From Acetatifactor aquisgranensis (lineage in GTDB: Bacteria; Bacillota; Clostridia; Lachnospirales; Lachnospiraceae): DNA of 64,000 nt. Position 1 is the stretch's first letter; each line of letters opens with the position of its first letter. The notes under the pieces were generated by a model. That model was not told the origin of the DNA. It was given only the letters and a program-made list of their open reading frames with translations, and did not search any database. The translations under genes and the position numbers were made by a program. Of this stretch, positions 16,839-25,828 are shown in pieces. Location: NCBI RefSeq assembly GCF_943193215.1, contig NZ_CALPDH010000005.1, positions 1-64,000 of the forward strand, in the 5' to 3' direction.

Positions 16839-17984
16839 TCATCCTGGAGAATCCGGAGAGAATGTTTCTGTCTTTCTCCCATAGGATATCATCAGGCCTC
16901 TGGCGAAGGTATACCCGGCCCCGGGATGGGAGGAAAAGTAGTCCGCAATCTTCCTGTCCCGGCGGCAGCAGGCTTCGGCCTCCGGGCGCGACAGGCCGTG
17001 GGTCAGCAGATGGAGGATCAGGCCCTCCTCCGCCTCCGGATCCCTGCAGGATGCCCAATTGTTGGACTGGATGAAATCCTCTTTGGCTTCCTCATAGTTC
17101 TCAAGCTTCGGGGTGACGAACTCTACCTTGTCATTCATCCTGACGTCCACGTCCACGAGACCCAGTTTCTGCATGATATGCGCGGCCTTGATGGCGGCGG
17201 AATAATCCCGTCCCTGCATGGCAAGCTCGGTCTGCCACTTCTTCTCCAGGCCTTCATGGCGGCACAGCTCCTGATAGTCCATGCCGTCCACATACAGCCC
17301 GCAGCTTTCGAATTCCCTGTTCACATCCACACAGACCACATATGCGCCTGGCTTTGCGAAGGAGACCATCTTACGGAGGAAAGCTTCGGGGTCGTCTATG
17401 TGCCTGAGGACTGCCTGGCATATCACCAGGTCGTATTGGCTTTCCGCGGAGTGTTCGCAGACATTCTTGCAGAGGAAGTCTGCTTTCAGGTTCTGCCTGG
17501 CAAAAAGCTGTTTTCCCTCCTGGATTAGGTTTTCCGCAAAGTCGATTCCCGTGTAGGCGCTTCCCTCCGGCAGGAAAGGGAGGAACAGCAGCCCTAAGAA
17601 GCCGTATCCGCACCCGCAGTCCAGCATGGAGACGGGCTCGCGGATGTTCCACACCTGTGAGACCAGGAAACGGGCATAGTCCTCGTTCCAGAACCGTTTC
17701 CGCGTCCGCAGGAGATAGTCCAGCCGATGGTTCCAGAAATCTTTCGTGCCGGACTGCTCCGGGGCGTACCCTTCCCCGTCCAGGGGCTTCAGGCCCAGCA
17801 GCTGGTCTGTGGACACCTGGAAATATTCCGCCAGCGATGGCAGCACGGAGATGTCGGGCATGGTGGCCTGCGTCTCCCATTTGCTGATTGTCTGGAAGGA
17901 TACGCCCATGGCGTCCGCCAGTTCCTGCTGGGTCAGCCTTTTCTGTCTCCGTAAATCCGCAATGCGTAAGTGAATTGTGCTCAT
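16839..17984 (-). CDS. XRE HTH domain fused to SAM-dependent methyltransferase
   Basis: A 381-aa two-domain protein. Residues 1-65 are a Cro/C1-type helix-turn-helix (LTQQELADAMGVSFQTISKW). Residues about 95-260 are a class I methyltransferase with motif I LDCGCGYGFLG, acidic loop YTGIDFAENLI and motif IV-like YDLVICQAVLRHI. The C-terminal about 120 residues are helical. The architecture suggests a regulator that modifies a small molecule or uses SAM binding as a signal; the substrate is unknown. AAGGAGGA is well placed before ATG 17984. The last about 12 residues after SYGRK may be read-through into remnant DNA. Confidence 0.8.
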   Translation of the reverse strand: MSTIHLRIADLRRQKRLTQQELADAMGVSFQTISKWETQATMPDISVLPSLAEYFQVSTDQLLGLKPLDGEGYAPEQSGTKDFWNHRLDYLLRTRKRFWNEDYARFLVSQVWNIREPVSMLDCGCGYGFLGLLFLPFLPEGSAYTGIDFAENLIQEGKQLFARQNLKADFLCKNVCEHSAESQYDLVICQAVLRHIDDPEAFLRKMVSFAKPGAYVVCVDVNREFESCGLYVDGMDYQELCRHEGLEKKWQTELAMQGRDYSAAIKAAHIMQKLGLVDVDVRMNDKVEFVTPKLENYEEAKEDFIQSNNWASCRDPEAEEGLILHLLTHGLSRPEAEACCRRDRKIADYFSSHPGAGYTFARGLMISYGRKTETFSPDSPG

Positions 17985-18154
17985 ATGTGTCCTCCTTGTA
18001 AAATGTGGCGTCTGTTGTGTTGCTTTCCTGTATTATATCAGGAATTCCGGCTGTTGTATTCAGATGAGACGGAGAATCGGTTCTCTGATGGGGAGAGTGG
18101 AGAGGGGACGCGGCAGGACTGGGGCGGAAGGTGGACGCGCGGGCGAATAACTGA

Positions 18155-18183
18155 TTGTGAAATTCCGTAGGATAAGGTATAAT
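18155..18183 (+). promoter_or_regulatory. Repeated promoter module, copy 1
   Basis: TTGTGA-17 bp-TATAAT with the context CTGATTGTGAAATTCCGTAG. It is similar in sequence to the modules at 22030, 27969 and 45061. The nuclease-ATPase gene starts 190 bp downstream. Confidence 0.65.
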
Positions 18184-18373
18184 AGCCTTGTCTGCCGGAC
18201 TTATGGCGGCGGTTCCGAGAGGATGAACAGGGCATGGCGGGGAGATTCTGCTGGTGGGCATCAGTTATTCGAAAGAGGCTCCCGCCGGGAAAAGGCTGCA
18301 CATTGCAGAATAGAGAGTTGAGAGGGATGGATGAGACGGAAAACCGTGATAAGAGGTTGGAGGAGGTGCAGTG

Positions 18374-20095
18374 ATGAAAAAACCATTGCCGATAGGAGTA
18401 GATAATTTTGAAAGGGTAATAAAAGACGGATATTGTTATATCGATAAAACTATGTTGATAAAACAATTGCTAGACTTCAAGGGAGGAGTGAACCTGTTCA
18501 CCCGCCCCAGGCGCTTCGGCAAGACGCTGAACCTCAGCATGCTCCGGTACTTTTTTGAGGATACCGGAGATGCGGAAAAGAATGCGCGGAACAGGGCGCT
18601 TTTTCAGGGCCTGAAAATCATGGAGGCCGGGGAAGAATATACGAATCAGTGCGGGAGCTGTCCTGTGCTCAACCTGACGCTGAAATCGGCGAAACAGGAA
18701 GATTACGACACTGCCTGCTACATGATACGGTCTGAGATTGCATCTGAATTTGACAGGCACAGGAATATAGTGGAACAGGGCAGGGAATGTCTGGCGCCCC
18801 ATGAGTATGAGCAGTACTTGAGCATCGCGGAAGAGAGGGCGGACGAAAAGCTGCTGAGGAGCTCGCTGAAGCTGTTCTGCAGATGTATGTTCAAGATTAC
18901 GGGGAAAAATACTATCCTGCTCATCGACGAGTACGATGTGCCGTTGGAGAATGCGTATTTTTGCGGATTTTACAGGGAGATGGTGGGTCTCGTCCGCTCG
19001 CTGTTCGAGGCGGGGCTGAAGACCAATGACTATCTGCAGTTTGCGGTGATTACAGGCTGTCTGCGGGTTTCAAAAGAAAGCATTTTTACTGGCTTAAATC
19101 ATTTGAACATTATCTCTGTTCTGGACAAGAAATATAGTGAGCATTTTGGGTTCATAGAATCTGAGGTGCTGCAGATTATGGCTTATTATGGGGTGGAAAG
19201 CCGTTTCCCGACTATGAAACAATGGTATGACGGATATATGTTTGGGAATACAGAGGTCTATAATCCGTGGAGCGTCATTAAATTTCTGTATGATTTAGAC
19301 GCAGATATCAATGCTTTCCCGCGCCCCTATTGGATCAACACCAGCTCCAATGATATCATAAAGGACATGATAGCCAAGGCTGACCGTGAGGTACAGGGGC
19401 AGATTGAGACGCTTTTAAAAGGCGGAACCCTGGAGATACAGGTGCATGAAGAGGTCACTTATGGGGATATGCAGGCCAGAGGCGAGAATCTGTGGAATTT
19501 CCTCTATTTCACCGGATATTTGACGAAAAAAAGTGAGAATTTCAGCGATTCATCGGTCTTTCTGCAGGTGCGCATCCCCAATACGGAAGTGAAGACAATC
19601 TATCAGAGCACGATTCTGGGGTGGTTCCGAAAGAGGATAGAGAAGCAGGATTTCCAGGACTTGTACCGGGCCATGGAGGACGGGGACGCGGAAAAGATGG
19701 GGGAAATCTTAAGCGGCCAGCTTTTCTCCACCATCAGCTTCTACGACAACACGGAAGAAAAGCATTCCGCGGAGAACTTCTATCACGGATTCCTGGCCGG
19801 AATCCTAAGCCAGAGCCAGGATTACCTGGTGAAGTCCAATCGGGAATCGGGTAATGGGCGTTCGGACATTTGCGTGAGAAGCCCGTCCCTGCGGGGGAAG
19901 GCATTTGTGCTGGAACTAAAGGTCTCGGACAGCATCCATGACCTGGAGACCGATGCGGAAAAGGCCCTCCGGCAGGTGTACGATAAAAAGTACATGGAAG
20001 AACTGCAGACGGAAGGATACCGGAAAATCGGCTGCTATGGAATTTCCTTTTACCGGAAAGACTGCGAGGTGCGGTTGGGGAAACGGGCGGATTAA
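18374..20095 (+). CDS. AAA-ATPase_like / PD-(D/E)XK nuclease protein, paralog 1
   Basis: A 573-aa protein of the AAA-ATPase_like (PF09820-type) plus PDDEXK_9 (PF08011-type) family, common and multicopy in Lachnospiraceae and Bacteroidetes, of unproved function. The N-terminus KPLPIGVDNFERVIKDGYCYIDKT is the family signature. Walker A is RPRRFGKTLNLSML near residue 46, Walker B is ILLIDEYDVPLENAYF near 180. The C-terminal nuclease core keeps the catalytic set: Asp in GRSDICVR, ExK in VLELKV, and Gln in ALRQVYDKKY. AGGAGGTGCAGTG precedes ATG 18374. Paralog 2 at 22147 is nearly identical over long blocks, suggesting gene conversion. Confidence 0.85.
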   Translation: MKKPLPIGVDNFERVIKDGYCYIDKTMLIKQLLDFKGGVNLFTRPRRFGKTLNLSMLRYFFEDTGDAEKNARNRALFQGLKIMEAGEEYTNQCGSCPVLNLTLKSAKQEDYDTACYMIRSEIASEFDRHRNIVEQGRECLAPHEYEQYLSIAEERADEKLLRSSLKLFCRCMFKITGKNTILLIDEYDVPLENAYFCGFYREMVGLVRSLFEAGLKTNDYLQFAVITGCLRVSKESIFTGLNHLNIISVLDKKYSEHFGFIESEVLQIMAYYGVESRFPTMKQWYDGYMFGNTEVYNPWSVIKFLYDLDADINAFPRPYWINTSSNDIIKDMIAKADREVQGQIETLLKGGTLEIQVHEEVTYGDMQARGENLWNFLYFTGYLTKKSENFSDSSVFLQVRIPNTEVKTIYQSTILGWFRKRIEKQDFQDLYRAMEDGDAEKMGEILSGQLFSTISFYDNTEEKHSAENFYHGFLAGILSQSQDYLVKSNRESGNGRSDICVRSPSLRGKAFVLELKVSDSIHDLETDAEKALRQVYDKKYMEELQTEGYRKIGCYGISFYRKDCEVRLGKRAD

Positions 20096-20169
20096 GTGCA
20101 GATATGGCGGAATGGCTGTGAGGAGATTCTGCCTGGAATGCAGGAAGCGTTCGGGAGGGAGGACGGACG

Positions 20170-20780
20170 ATGGGAGTTTATTTGAATCCGGGTAACAGTG
20201 GATTTGTCAGAATCCGGAACGGTGTCTATGTGGACAAATCAGGGTTGATAAGGCTGGTCAATCAGACACTGGATACACCCAGGTGTCTGACCTGTATCAG
20301 CAGACCGCGCCGTTTCGGGAAATCGTTCGCGGCCAAAATGTTATGTGCCTATTATGACAAGACCTGTGATTCGTCGCAGCTGTTCGGGGATTTGTCCATT
20401 GCCTGTGATGCGGGGTACCGGGAGCATCTGAATCAGCATGACGTGATTTACCTGGATATGACAGGAATCATCGGAGAAGCGGCGGCAGGCGACAGGGTGG
20501 CCTATGTGAAGAGAACTGTAGTCCGCGAATTGAAAGAACAGTATCCGCAGCTGGAGGTGGTGGAAGGATTCGTGGCAACGCTGGCCAATGCGGTAGAGAT
20601 AACAGGGAATAAATTCATCATGATTATCGCATTCCCAATGAGGAGATTCGGCTGGAATTCGCCCAGGCTATCCGGCAGGTGAAATGGGACGATACCCTCA
20701 GACGGGTCAGGGAGAGCGGGCAGCTGATTGCGGATACTGTCCATGGGGAGGAAGAGGCTCCCGCCGGAAAAAGGCAGCAT
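20170..20780 (+). pseudogene. Internally deleted AAA-ATPase_like gene of a different subfamily
   Basis: The open part encodes MGVYLNPGNSGFVRIRNGVYV, then Walker A SRPRRFGKSFAAKML. It stops making sense at KFIMII, just where the Walker B aspartates are expected (usually IIDEWDAP). In another frame the sequence resumes as IPNEEIRLEFAQAIRQV and ESGQLIADTVHGEEEA, which in full-length relatives lies about 200 residues later. A deletion has removed the middle and shifted the frame. It cannot be a working ATPase. Confidence 0.75.
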
Positions 20781-20831
20781 CATTGCAGGATAGAGAGATT
20801 TGAGGGGAATGGGTGAGACATCGGAGAAAAT

Positions 20832-22013
20832 ATGGATAACGATGGAATAGAGAACTTATTAAAAACAGTATGTGAAAGAAGAAAAAAACATATGGCCCAG
20901 GAGACTCCGGCCTACAACATTCTGGCTGCGATTGGTGAAGAACGTGATGAGACGCATGTTCATTCTAAAATCATATATTTTCTGTTGGACAGGACTTATG
21001 ACGAAGATGGGGAAAATGATTTTCTGAAATTTTTCTTGCGGGAGATTCAGATACCTGAGCAATATATCGGTGGCCCATGGCGGGTGTGCCGGGAGCAGGC
21101 CTTTGAGGAGGGAAGGATAGACTTTGTAATGGAATCCGAGAAGTTCTGTGCGGCGATTGAGATGAAGATTGATGCCGGGGACGGGGAGAGACAGCTGGAG
21201 CGATATGATATGTTCTGCAGGAAAAAAGGAAAGGCGTACCGCATATATTATCTGACATTAAATGGGAGCGCGCCGGACAGACAGAGCGTAGGCGGTATGG
21301 ACAGGCAAAGGCTTTTCCTGATCAGCTTTCGGAAGGAAATCCTGGACTGGCTTCAAAGGTGCATGGACACGGCCAGGGAAGGCAGCTGCAGATACACTTT
21401 TTTGAAACAATATGATGCGGCGGTCAGGCATATGACTGGCTGGGGTGACGAGGGGATGGACGTGAAGGATTTACTGGCGAGTACGGAAATGGCAAAAGCG
21501 GCATTGCTCATCAGGGACAGTTTTGAGAAAAAGATGGAAGAGGTCACCGAGGATTTGTTTCGGAATGTGGGGGATGTTTTAAAAAAGAAAAGCCATATGG
21601 AAACAATTGTTTATTCGGATTGTGTGGATGTTTATATCGACCGGATTGAATACAGGAAAAAGACATATTGTTTTGTATTTGAGCTGGCAATAGATTATTG
21701 TCTATATGGCTGCTTTGGTTTTGTGGAGCAGTCAGAGAATAGGTTCATCCCATTGGCTGATACAGAAAAGCTGTTCCCTAAATTTTATCATACCTGGCTG
21801 GAAAGGATAAGGGCATTGGAATTGCCGAAGCTGAAGCAGAGCCCCTATACTTTATGGTATTATATTGAGAATACAAGGGGAGAGAAACTGAATTTCAAGG
21901 AGAACAGCGATTCCGTGCTGGAGCTTATAGACGAAATGGATGTACAGAGCGAGTACATAGGATTAGCTGTTTTCAAAAATGCATTGAATCCCCTGCTTCA
22001 GTATGTGTCGTGA
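20832..22013 (+). CDS. PD-(D/E)XK nuclease superfamily protein
   Basis: A 393-aa protein of the PDDEXK_4-like group, often found in accessory and defence-rich regions. An N-terminal helical segment (ETPAYNILAAIGEERDETHVHSKI) precedes the nuclease core. The catalytic residues are Asp in GRIDFVME, ExK in CAAIEMKID, and Gln in GERQLERYDMF near residues 96-125. The C-terminal half is alpha/beta with no named domain. The catalytic set is intact, so it could cut DNA; no partner methylase or ATPase is adjacent in the same frame unit. It is preceded by a 60-bp module also found before paralog 1. Confidence 0.75.
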   Translation: MDNDGIENLLKTVCERRKKHMAQETPAYNILAAIGEERDETHVHSKIIYFLLDRTYDEDGENDFLKFFLREIQIPEQYIGGPWRVCREQAFEEGRIDFVMESEKFCAAIEMKIDAGDGERQLERYDMFCRKKGKAYRIYYLTLNGSAPDRQSVGGMDRQRLFLISFRKEILDWLQRCMDTAREGSCRYTFLKQYDAAVRHMTGWGDEGMDVKDLLASTEMAKAALLIRDSFEKKMEEVTEDLFRNVGDVLKKKSHMETIVYSDCVDVYIDRIEYRKKTYCFVFELAIDYCLYGCFGFVEQSENRFIPLADTEKLFPKFYHTWLERIRALELPKLKQSPYTLWYYIENTRGEKLNFKENSDSVLELIDEMDVQSEYIGLAVFKNALNPLLQYVS

Positions 22014-22029
22014 TAGCATAAATAGTTGA

Positions 22030-22058
22030 TTGTGGAATCGAATAGGATAGGGTATAAT
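22030..22058 (+). promoter_or_regulatory. Repeated promoter module, copy 2
   Basis: TTGTGG-17 bp-TATAAT with the sequence GTTGATTGTGGAATCGAATA. It lies 89 bp before the paralog 2 start codon. Confidence 0.7.
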
Positions 22059-22146
22059 GTGATGTAGGTGCGAAGCTGTATTTGGTGAAACGAAAGGGAT
22101 GCTTGAAAGAAGATTGTGATAGATGACTGAACGAGGAGGTGTAGCG

Positions 22147-23850
22147 ATGAAAAAACCATTGCCGATAGGAGTAGACAGTTTTTCGGATATCATTAAAACG
22201 GGATATTGCTATATAGATAAAACCATGTTTATAAAAGAGTTGTTGGATTTAAGAGGGAAAGTGAACCTGTTCACCCGCCCCAGGCGCTTCGGGAAGACGC
22301 TGAATCTCAGCATGCTCCGGTACTTTTTTGAGGATACCGGAGATGCGGAACAGAATGCGCGGAACAGGGCGCTTTTTCAGGGCCTGAAAATCATGGAGGC
22401 CGGGGAGGAATATACGAATCAGTGCGGAAGCTGTCCCGTGCTCAACCTGACGCTGAAATCGGCGAAACAGGAAGATTACGACACCGCCTGCTACATGATG
22501 CGGTCAGAAATCGCATGTGAATTTGACAGGCACAGGGCTATGGTGGAACGGGGCAGGGAATGTCTGGCTCCCAATGAGTATGAGCAGTATTTGTGCATCG
22601 CGGAAGAGAGGGCGGACGAAAGGCAGCTGCGGGGCTCGCTGAAGCTGTTCTGCAGATGTATGTTCAAGATTACGGGGAAAAATACTATCCTGTTGATCGA
22701 CGAGTACGATGTACCGCTGGAGAATGCGTATTTCAGCGGATTTTACGAGGAGATGGTGGGTTTCATCCGCTCGCTGTTCGAGGCGGGGCTGAAGACCAAT
22801 GACCATCTGCAGTTTGCGGTGATTACAGGCTGTCTGCGGGTCTCGAAAGAGAGTATTTTCACGGGACTGAACCATTTAAGGATTATTTCGGTGCTTGACC
22901 AGAGGTACAGCGAGCATTTTGGGTTCACGGAATCCGAGGTGCTGCAGATGATGGAATATTATGGCGTGGAGAAACGTTTTCCGACTATGAAAGAATGGTA
23001 TGACGGATACACTTTTGGCGATACGGAAGTCTATAATCCATGGAGCGTCATCAATTATATGTTTGATTTGTATGCGAAGGTTGATGCTTTCCCGCGTCCC
23101 TATTGGATCAATACCAGCTCCAACGACATCATAAAGGATATGATTGCCAGAGCTGACCGTGAGGCACAGGGGCAGATTGAGACGCTTTTAAAGGGCGGGA
23201 CCCTGGAGATACAGGTGCATGAAGAGGTCACTTATGGGGATATGCAGGCCAGTGGCGAGAATCTGTGGAATTTTCTCTATTTCACCGGATATTTGACGAA
23301 AAAAAGTGAAGATTTCAGCGATTCATCGGTCTTTCTGCGGGTGCGCATCCCCAATACAGAGGTGAAGACAATCTACCAGAACACGATTCTGGGGTGGTTT
23401 AGAAAGAGGATAGAGAAGCAGGATTTCCAGGACTTGTACCGGGCCATGGAAGATGGGGACGCGGAAAAGATGGGAGAAATCTTAAGCGGCCAGCTTTTTT
23501 CCACCATCAGCTTCTATGACAGCGCGGAGAACTTCTATCACGGATTCCTGGCCGGAATCCTAAGCCAGAGCCAGGATTACCTGGTGAAGTCCAATCGGGA
23601 ATCGGGTAATGGGCGTTCGGACATTTGCGTGAGGAGCCCGTCCCTGCGGGGGAAGGCATTTGTGCTGGAACTAAAGGTCTCGGACAGCATCCATGACTTG
23701 GAGACCGATGCGGAAAAGGCCCTCCGGCAGGTATACGATAAAAAGTACATGGAAGAACTGCAGACGGAAGGGTACCGGAAAATCGGCTGCTATGGAATTT
23801 CCTTTTACCGGAAGGACTGCGAGGTGCGGTTGGGGAAACGGGCGGAGTAA
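22147..23850 (+). CDS. AAA-ATPase_like / PD-(D/E)XK nuclease protein, paralog 2
   Basis: A 567-aa paralog of the protein at 18374, with the same domain order. Walker A is RPRRFGKTLNLSML, Walker B ILLIDEYDVPLENAYF, and the nuclease residues are in GRSDICVR, VLELKV and ALRQVYDKKY. Blocks of near identity alternate with a diverged N-terminus and a diverged middle (LYAKVDAFPRPYW against LDADINAFPRPYW). A short in-frame deletion removes the TEEKH segment before the nuclease domain. GAGGAGGTGTAGCG precedes ATG 22147. Function unknown; nuclease activity is predicted from the intact core. Confidence 0.85.
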   Translation: MKKPLPIGVDSFSDIIKTGYCYIDKTMFIKELLDLRGKVNLFTRPRRFGKTLNLSMLRYFFEDTGDAEQNARNRALFQGLKIMEAGEEYTNQCGSCPVLNLTLKSAKQEDYDTACYMMRSEIACEFDRHRAMVERGRECLAPNEYEQYLCIAEERADERQLRGSLKLFCRCMFKITGKNTILLIDEYDVPLENAYFSGFYEEMVGFIRSLFEAGLKTNDHLQFAVITGCLRVSKESIFTGLNHLRIISVLDQRYSEHFGFTESEVLQMMEYYGVEKRFPTMKEWYDGYTFGDTEVYNPWSVINYMFDLYAKVDAFPRPYWINTSSNDIIKDMIARADREAQGQIETLLKGGTLEIQVHEEVTYGDMQASGENLWNFLYFTGYLTKKSEDFSDSSVFLRVRIPNTEVKTIYQNTILGWFRKRIEKQDFQDLYRAMEDGDAEKMGEILSGQLFSTISFYDSAENFYHGFLAGILSQSQDYLVKSNRESGNGRSDICVRSPSLRGKAFVLELKVSDSIHDLETDAEKALRQVYDKKYMEELQTEGYRKIGCYGISFYRKDCEVRLGKRAE

Positions 23851-24163
23851 GGTTTCAGGAGATTTTGTATTTAGGAAGTTCCAGGGCAAAACTCTGTTTT
23901 ATCATTATCCATCATTCGCGTCAGAAAAGTTTGAGGCGAACTGGGAAATAGTGAAAGAACTGAGAGGAGATGACAGTATGTGCAAAGCATTGTTGCAGAT
24001 TATGGAGCCTGAGATTAATAAGATTGTTGAATCTAAAGTTCAAAAATCCATTTTAAACGCTGTGAGAAGCTTCCGTGACCTGGGTGCGGACGATAAGCGA
24101 ATCCAGGAGATATTGGTGAAAAATTATGAGCTTACCCCGGAAGAGGCAATCCAGTATTTATAA
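23851..24163 (+). pseudogene. 3' remnant of an Rpn/PD-(D/E)XK-type transposase-like gene
   Basis: The frame from about 23870 reads KFQGKTLFYHYPSFASEKFE and EIVKELRGDDSMCKALLQIM, ending EILVKNYELTPEEAIQYL. This resembles the C-terminal tail of Rpn-family recombination-promoting nucleases (a helix ending in a metal-independent SPEEA-type motif). The catalytic N-terminus is missing. An ATG at 23978 with AGAGGAG upstream could give a free 61-aa tail peptide. Confidence 0.5.
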
Positions 24164-24199
24164 TGGGGCTGCAGAAAAGGCTGTTAGATAAAAGGAGCA

Positions 24200-24240
24200 T
24201 TTCCGTGCAAGGGATGCTCTTTGCCGTTTTGATGGGGGTA
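24200..24240 (+). terminator. Possible terminator after the Rpn remnant
   Basis: GAGCATTTC pairs with GGGATGCTC around a short loop, followed by TTTGCCGTTTT. Moderate stem quality. Confidence 0.4.
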
Positions 24241-24319
24241 AGCTGATGCATGGTTCTGGATGTAGGAAATCGATGGATATGTATTATCCTGAACTGGCCC
24301 AAGGCGTGAAGCGTTTTAA

Positions 24320-24718
24320 AGATTAAGTTACCTCTCCAATCTCACAAACCTCGAATCCCTCGCTATTATAGGAGAGGATATAAGAAATCCGGAAGGATTA
24401 AGCGATTTGGTACGCTTTAAAACATTATCTCTGTATGAAAATAGTGCTGAAGCAATGTATGGTGAAACAGGAAGAGTGCCGTTTGATGTGCAGCCAATTG
24501 CAAACCTGACTGAACTGGAATAGCTGGATCTGGCATATCTTTACATAGAAGATGTAAGTTCTCTGGAAAATTTAAAAAGTCTACACCACATAGGCTTGAT
24601 AAAAACAAATGTGAGGGACATTCTGCCATTGTCAGGTTTGGAGAATCTTGGTGAAATATCTATATATGGAAATAAGAATGAATTGGTAAAAAACAGACAG
24701 AATCTTATCTTATTTTGA
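24320..24718 (+). pseudogene. Leucine-rich repeat protein pseudogene
   Basis: One frame reads as successive leucine-rich repeats: LSNLTNLESLAIIGEDI, LSDLVRFKTLSLYEN, IANLTELE-stop-LDLAYLYI, LENLKSLHHIGLIKTN and LSGLENLGEISIYGN. A TAG at 24521-24523 falls inside a repeat, and the frame ends at TGA 24716. No start codon or signal sequence precedes it. It is a decayed fragment of an LRR protein; its base composition is more AT-rich than the flanking core genes. Confidence 0.7.
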
Positions 24719-24835
24719 TAAGGCTGGAAATATGATAGTTATCGAAGAGATTCCAAATGGTCTTTGATTGAAGCGTGGCGTATAGAAATATTGAATATTT
24801 AAGTACGGCAAAATATTTGTTGAGGGGGGAGGAAT

Positions 24836-25165
24836 ATGGGAAACATATATGAAATATGTGAAAAAATAGTCACCTGCCTGCAATATGAGGATTACGATTT
24901 CCTGAATGAACACAATGCATTATGTAGGGTTTCGGAAGAAGATATAAAAAGGGTCATGCATGAATATGGAGGTCATCTTTCACCAATCCCTGATTTGGCA
25001 GATGCTATGTACATAAATAAGTATAATGATAAATCAGGGATGAAGATTGACTTGGATTTATGGATTGATGGCAAGAGAAGTGATTTGACATTGCAGGTTG
25101 AAATAAAGCTTAGTGAAAATGATAGAATCAGTGGTTATAGGATATTAGACCTTTTGGTAATGTAA
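24836..25165 (+). CDS. DUF7668-like protein, possible immunity protein
   Basis: A 109-aa acidic protein with the motif DLDLWIDGKRSDLTLQVEI near residues 72-92 and an N-terminal helical part. This matches my memory of DUF7668-type proteins, which are often found near polymorphic toxins and LRR proteins. No toxin is adjacent here, only an LRR pseudogene. GGGGGGAGGA precedes ATG 24836. AT-rich composition suggests recent acquisition. Confidence 0.5.
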   Translation: MGNIYEICEKIVTCLQYEDYDFLNEHNALCRVSEEDIKRVMHEYGGHLSPIPDLADAMYINKYNDKSGMKIDLDLWIDGKRSDLTLQVEIKLSENDRISGYRILDLLVM

Positions 25166-25828
25166 GGACAGAGCTAAAAGGCTTGGGGTACTAAAAATAC
25201 TTACTTCTGGAGTGAAAAAATAGGGAAGAGTACTTTTAGAGGAGAATAAATATTTTATAGATAAACCATTTTAAGAGCAAGGCATAGAAGTATGCAATAG
25301 CAAAGTTGTTGCGCCATGCCTGAGAGACTTTTTATGAGTGTGACAAAACGAAATCATTATAGTAAACGCCGTAAAGCAGACGCTCTTTTTACCGGAAGGA
25401 CTGCGAGGTGCGGTTGGGGAAACGGGCGGAGTAAGGGACTTTTTCAGGTATTTTTTTGAGCAAAAGGGATTTTGGATATTGACAGCCGTTCCGGCATCTG
25501 CTACAATATCGGCAATCAAAACGAAAGGGTAAGGGGCAAAGCCATGGTCTATCTATCTGACAGCAAGGCCATCATGAACCAGCAGCAACAGCTTATTGTC
25601 AATCCGGACAATGGGCTTTTTGGAATGCGTTCATGACAGTTCCCTACCTCAATAGGCATGAACAAAACGGTCGAAAGCCCATGAAGGGTTTTCGGCCTTT
25701 TTTCATGCGCGGACCCGCATATGGAAGTTTGCCGTATGCGCCATGCGGACCGCGCGGCGAGTAGTGGAGAGGGATATCAGAGAGAAAGGATTATGATGCG
25801 ATGACAGAGGCATCATACAGGTACAGCT
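25166..25828 (+). other. Intergenic graveyard with a nuclease-ATPase 3' tail and a short open frame
   Basis: At 25384-25434 the sequence matches the 3' end of paralog 2 (FYRKDCEVRLGKRAE-stop). About 25470-25636 is open and reads SRSGICYNIGNQNERVRGKA then MVYLSDSKAIMNQQQQLIVN, ending GLFGMRS-stop, with no recognised homology. A good terminator follows at 25669. The rest of the stretch shows nothing I can name. Confidence 0.5.
25669..25703 (+). terminator. Strong rho-independent terminator
   Basis: A 12-bp stem GGTCGAAAGCCC / GGGTTTTCGGCC (two G-U pairs), a 5-nt loop and TTTTTT. It insulates the synthetase-like gene from upstream transcription. Confidence 0.85.
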
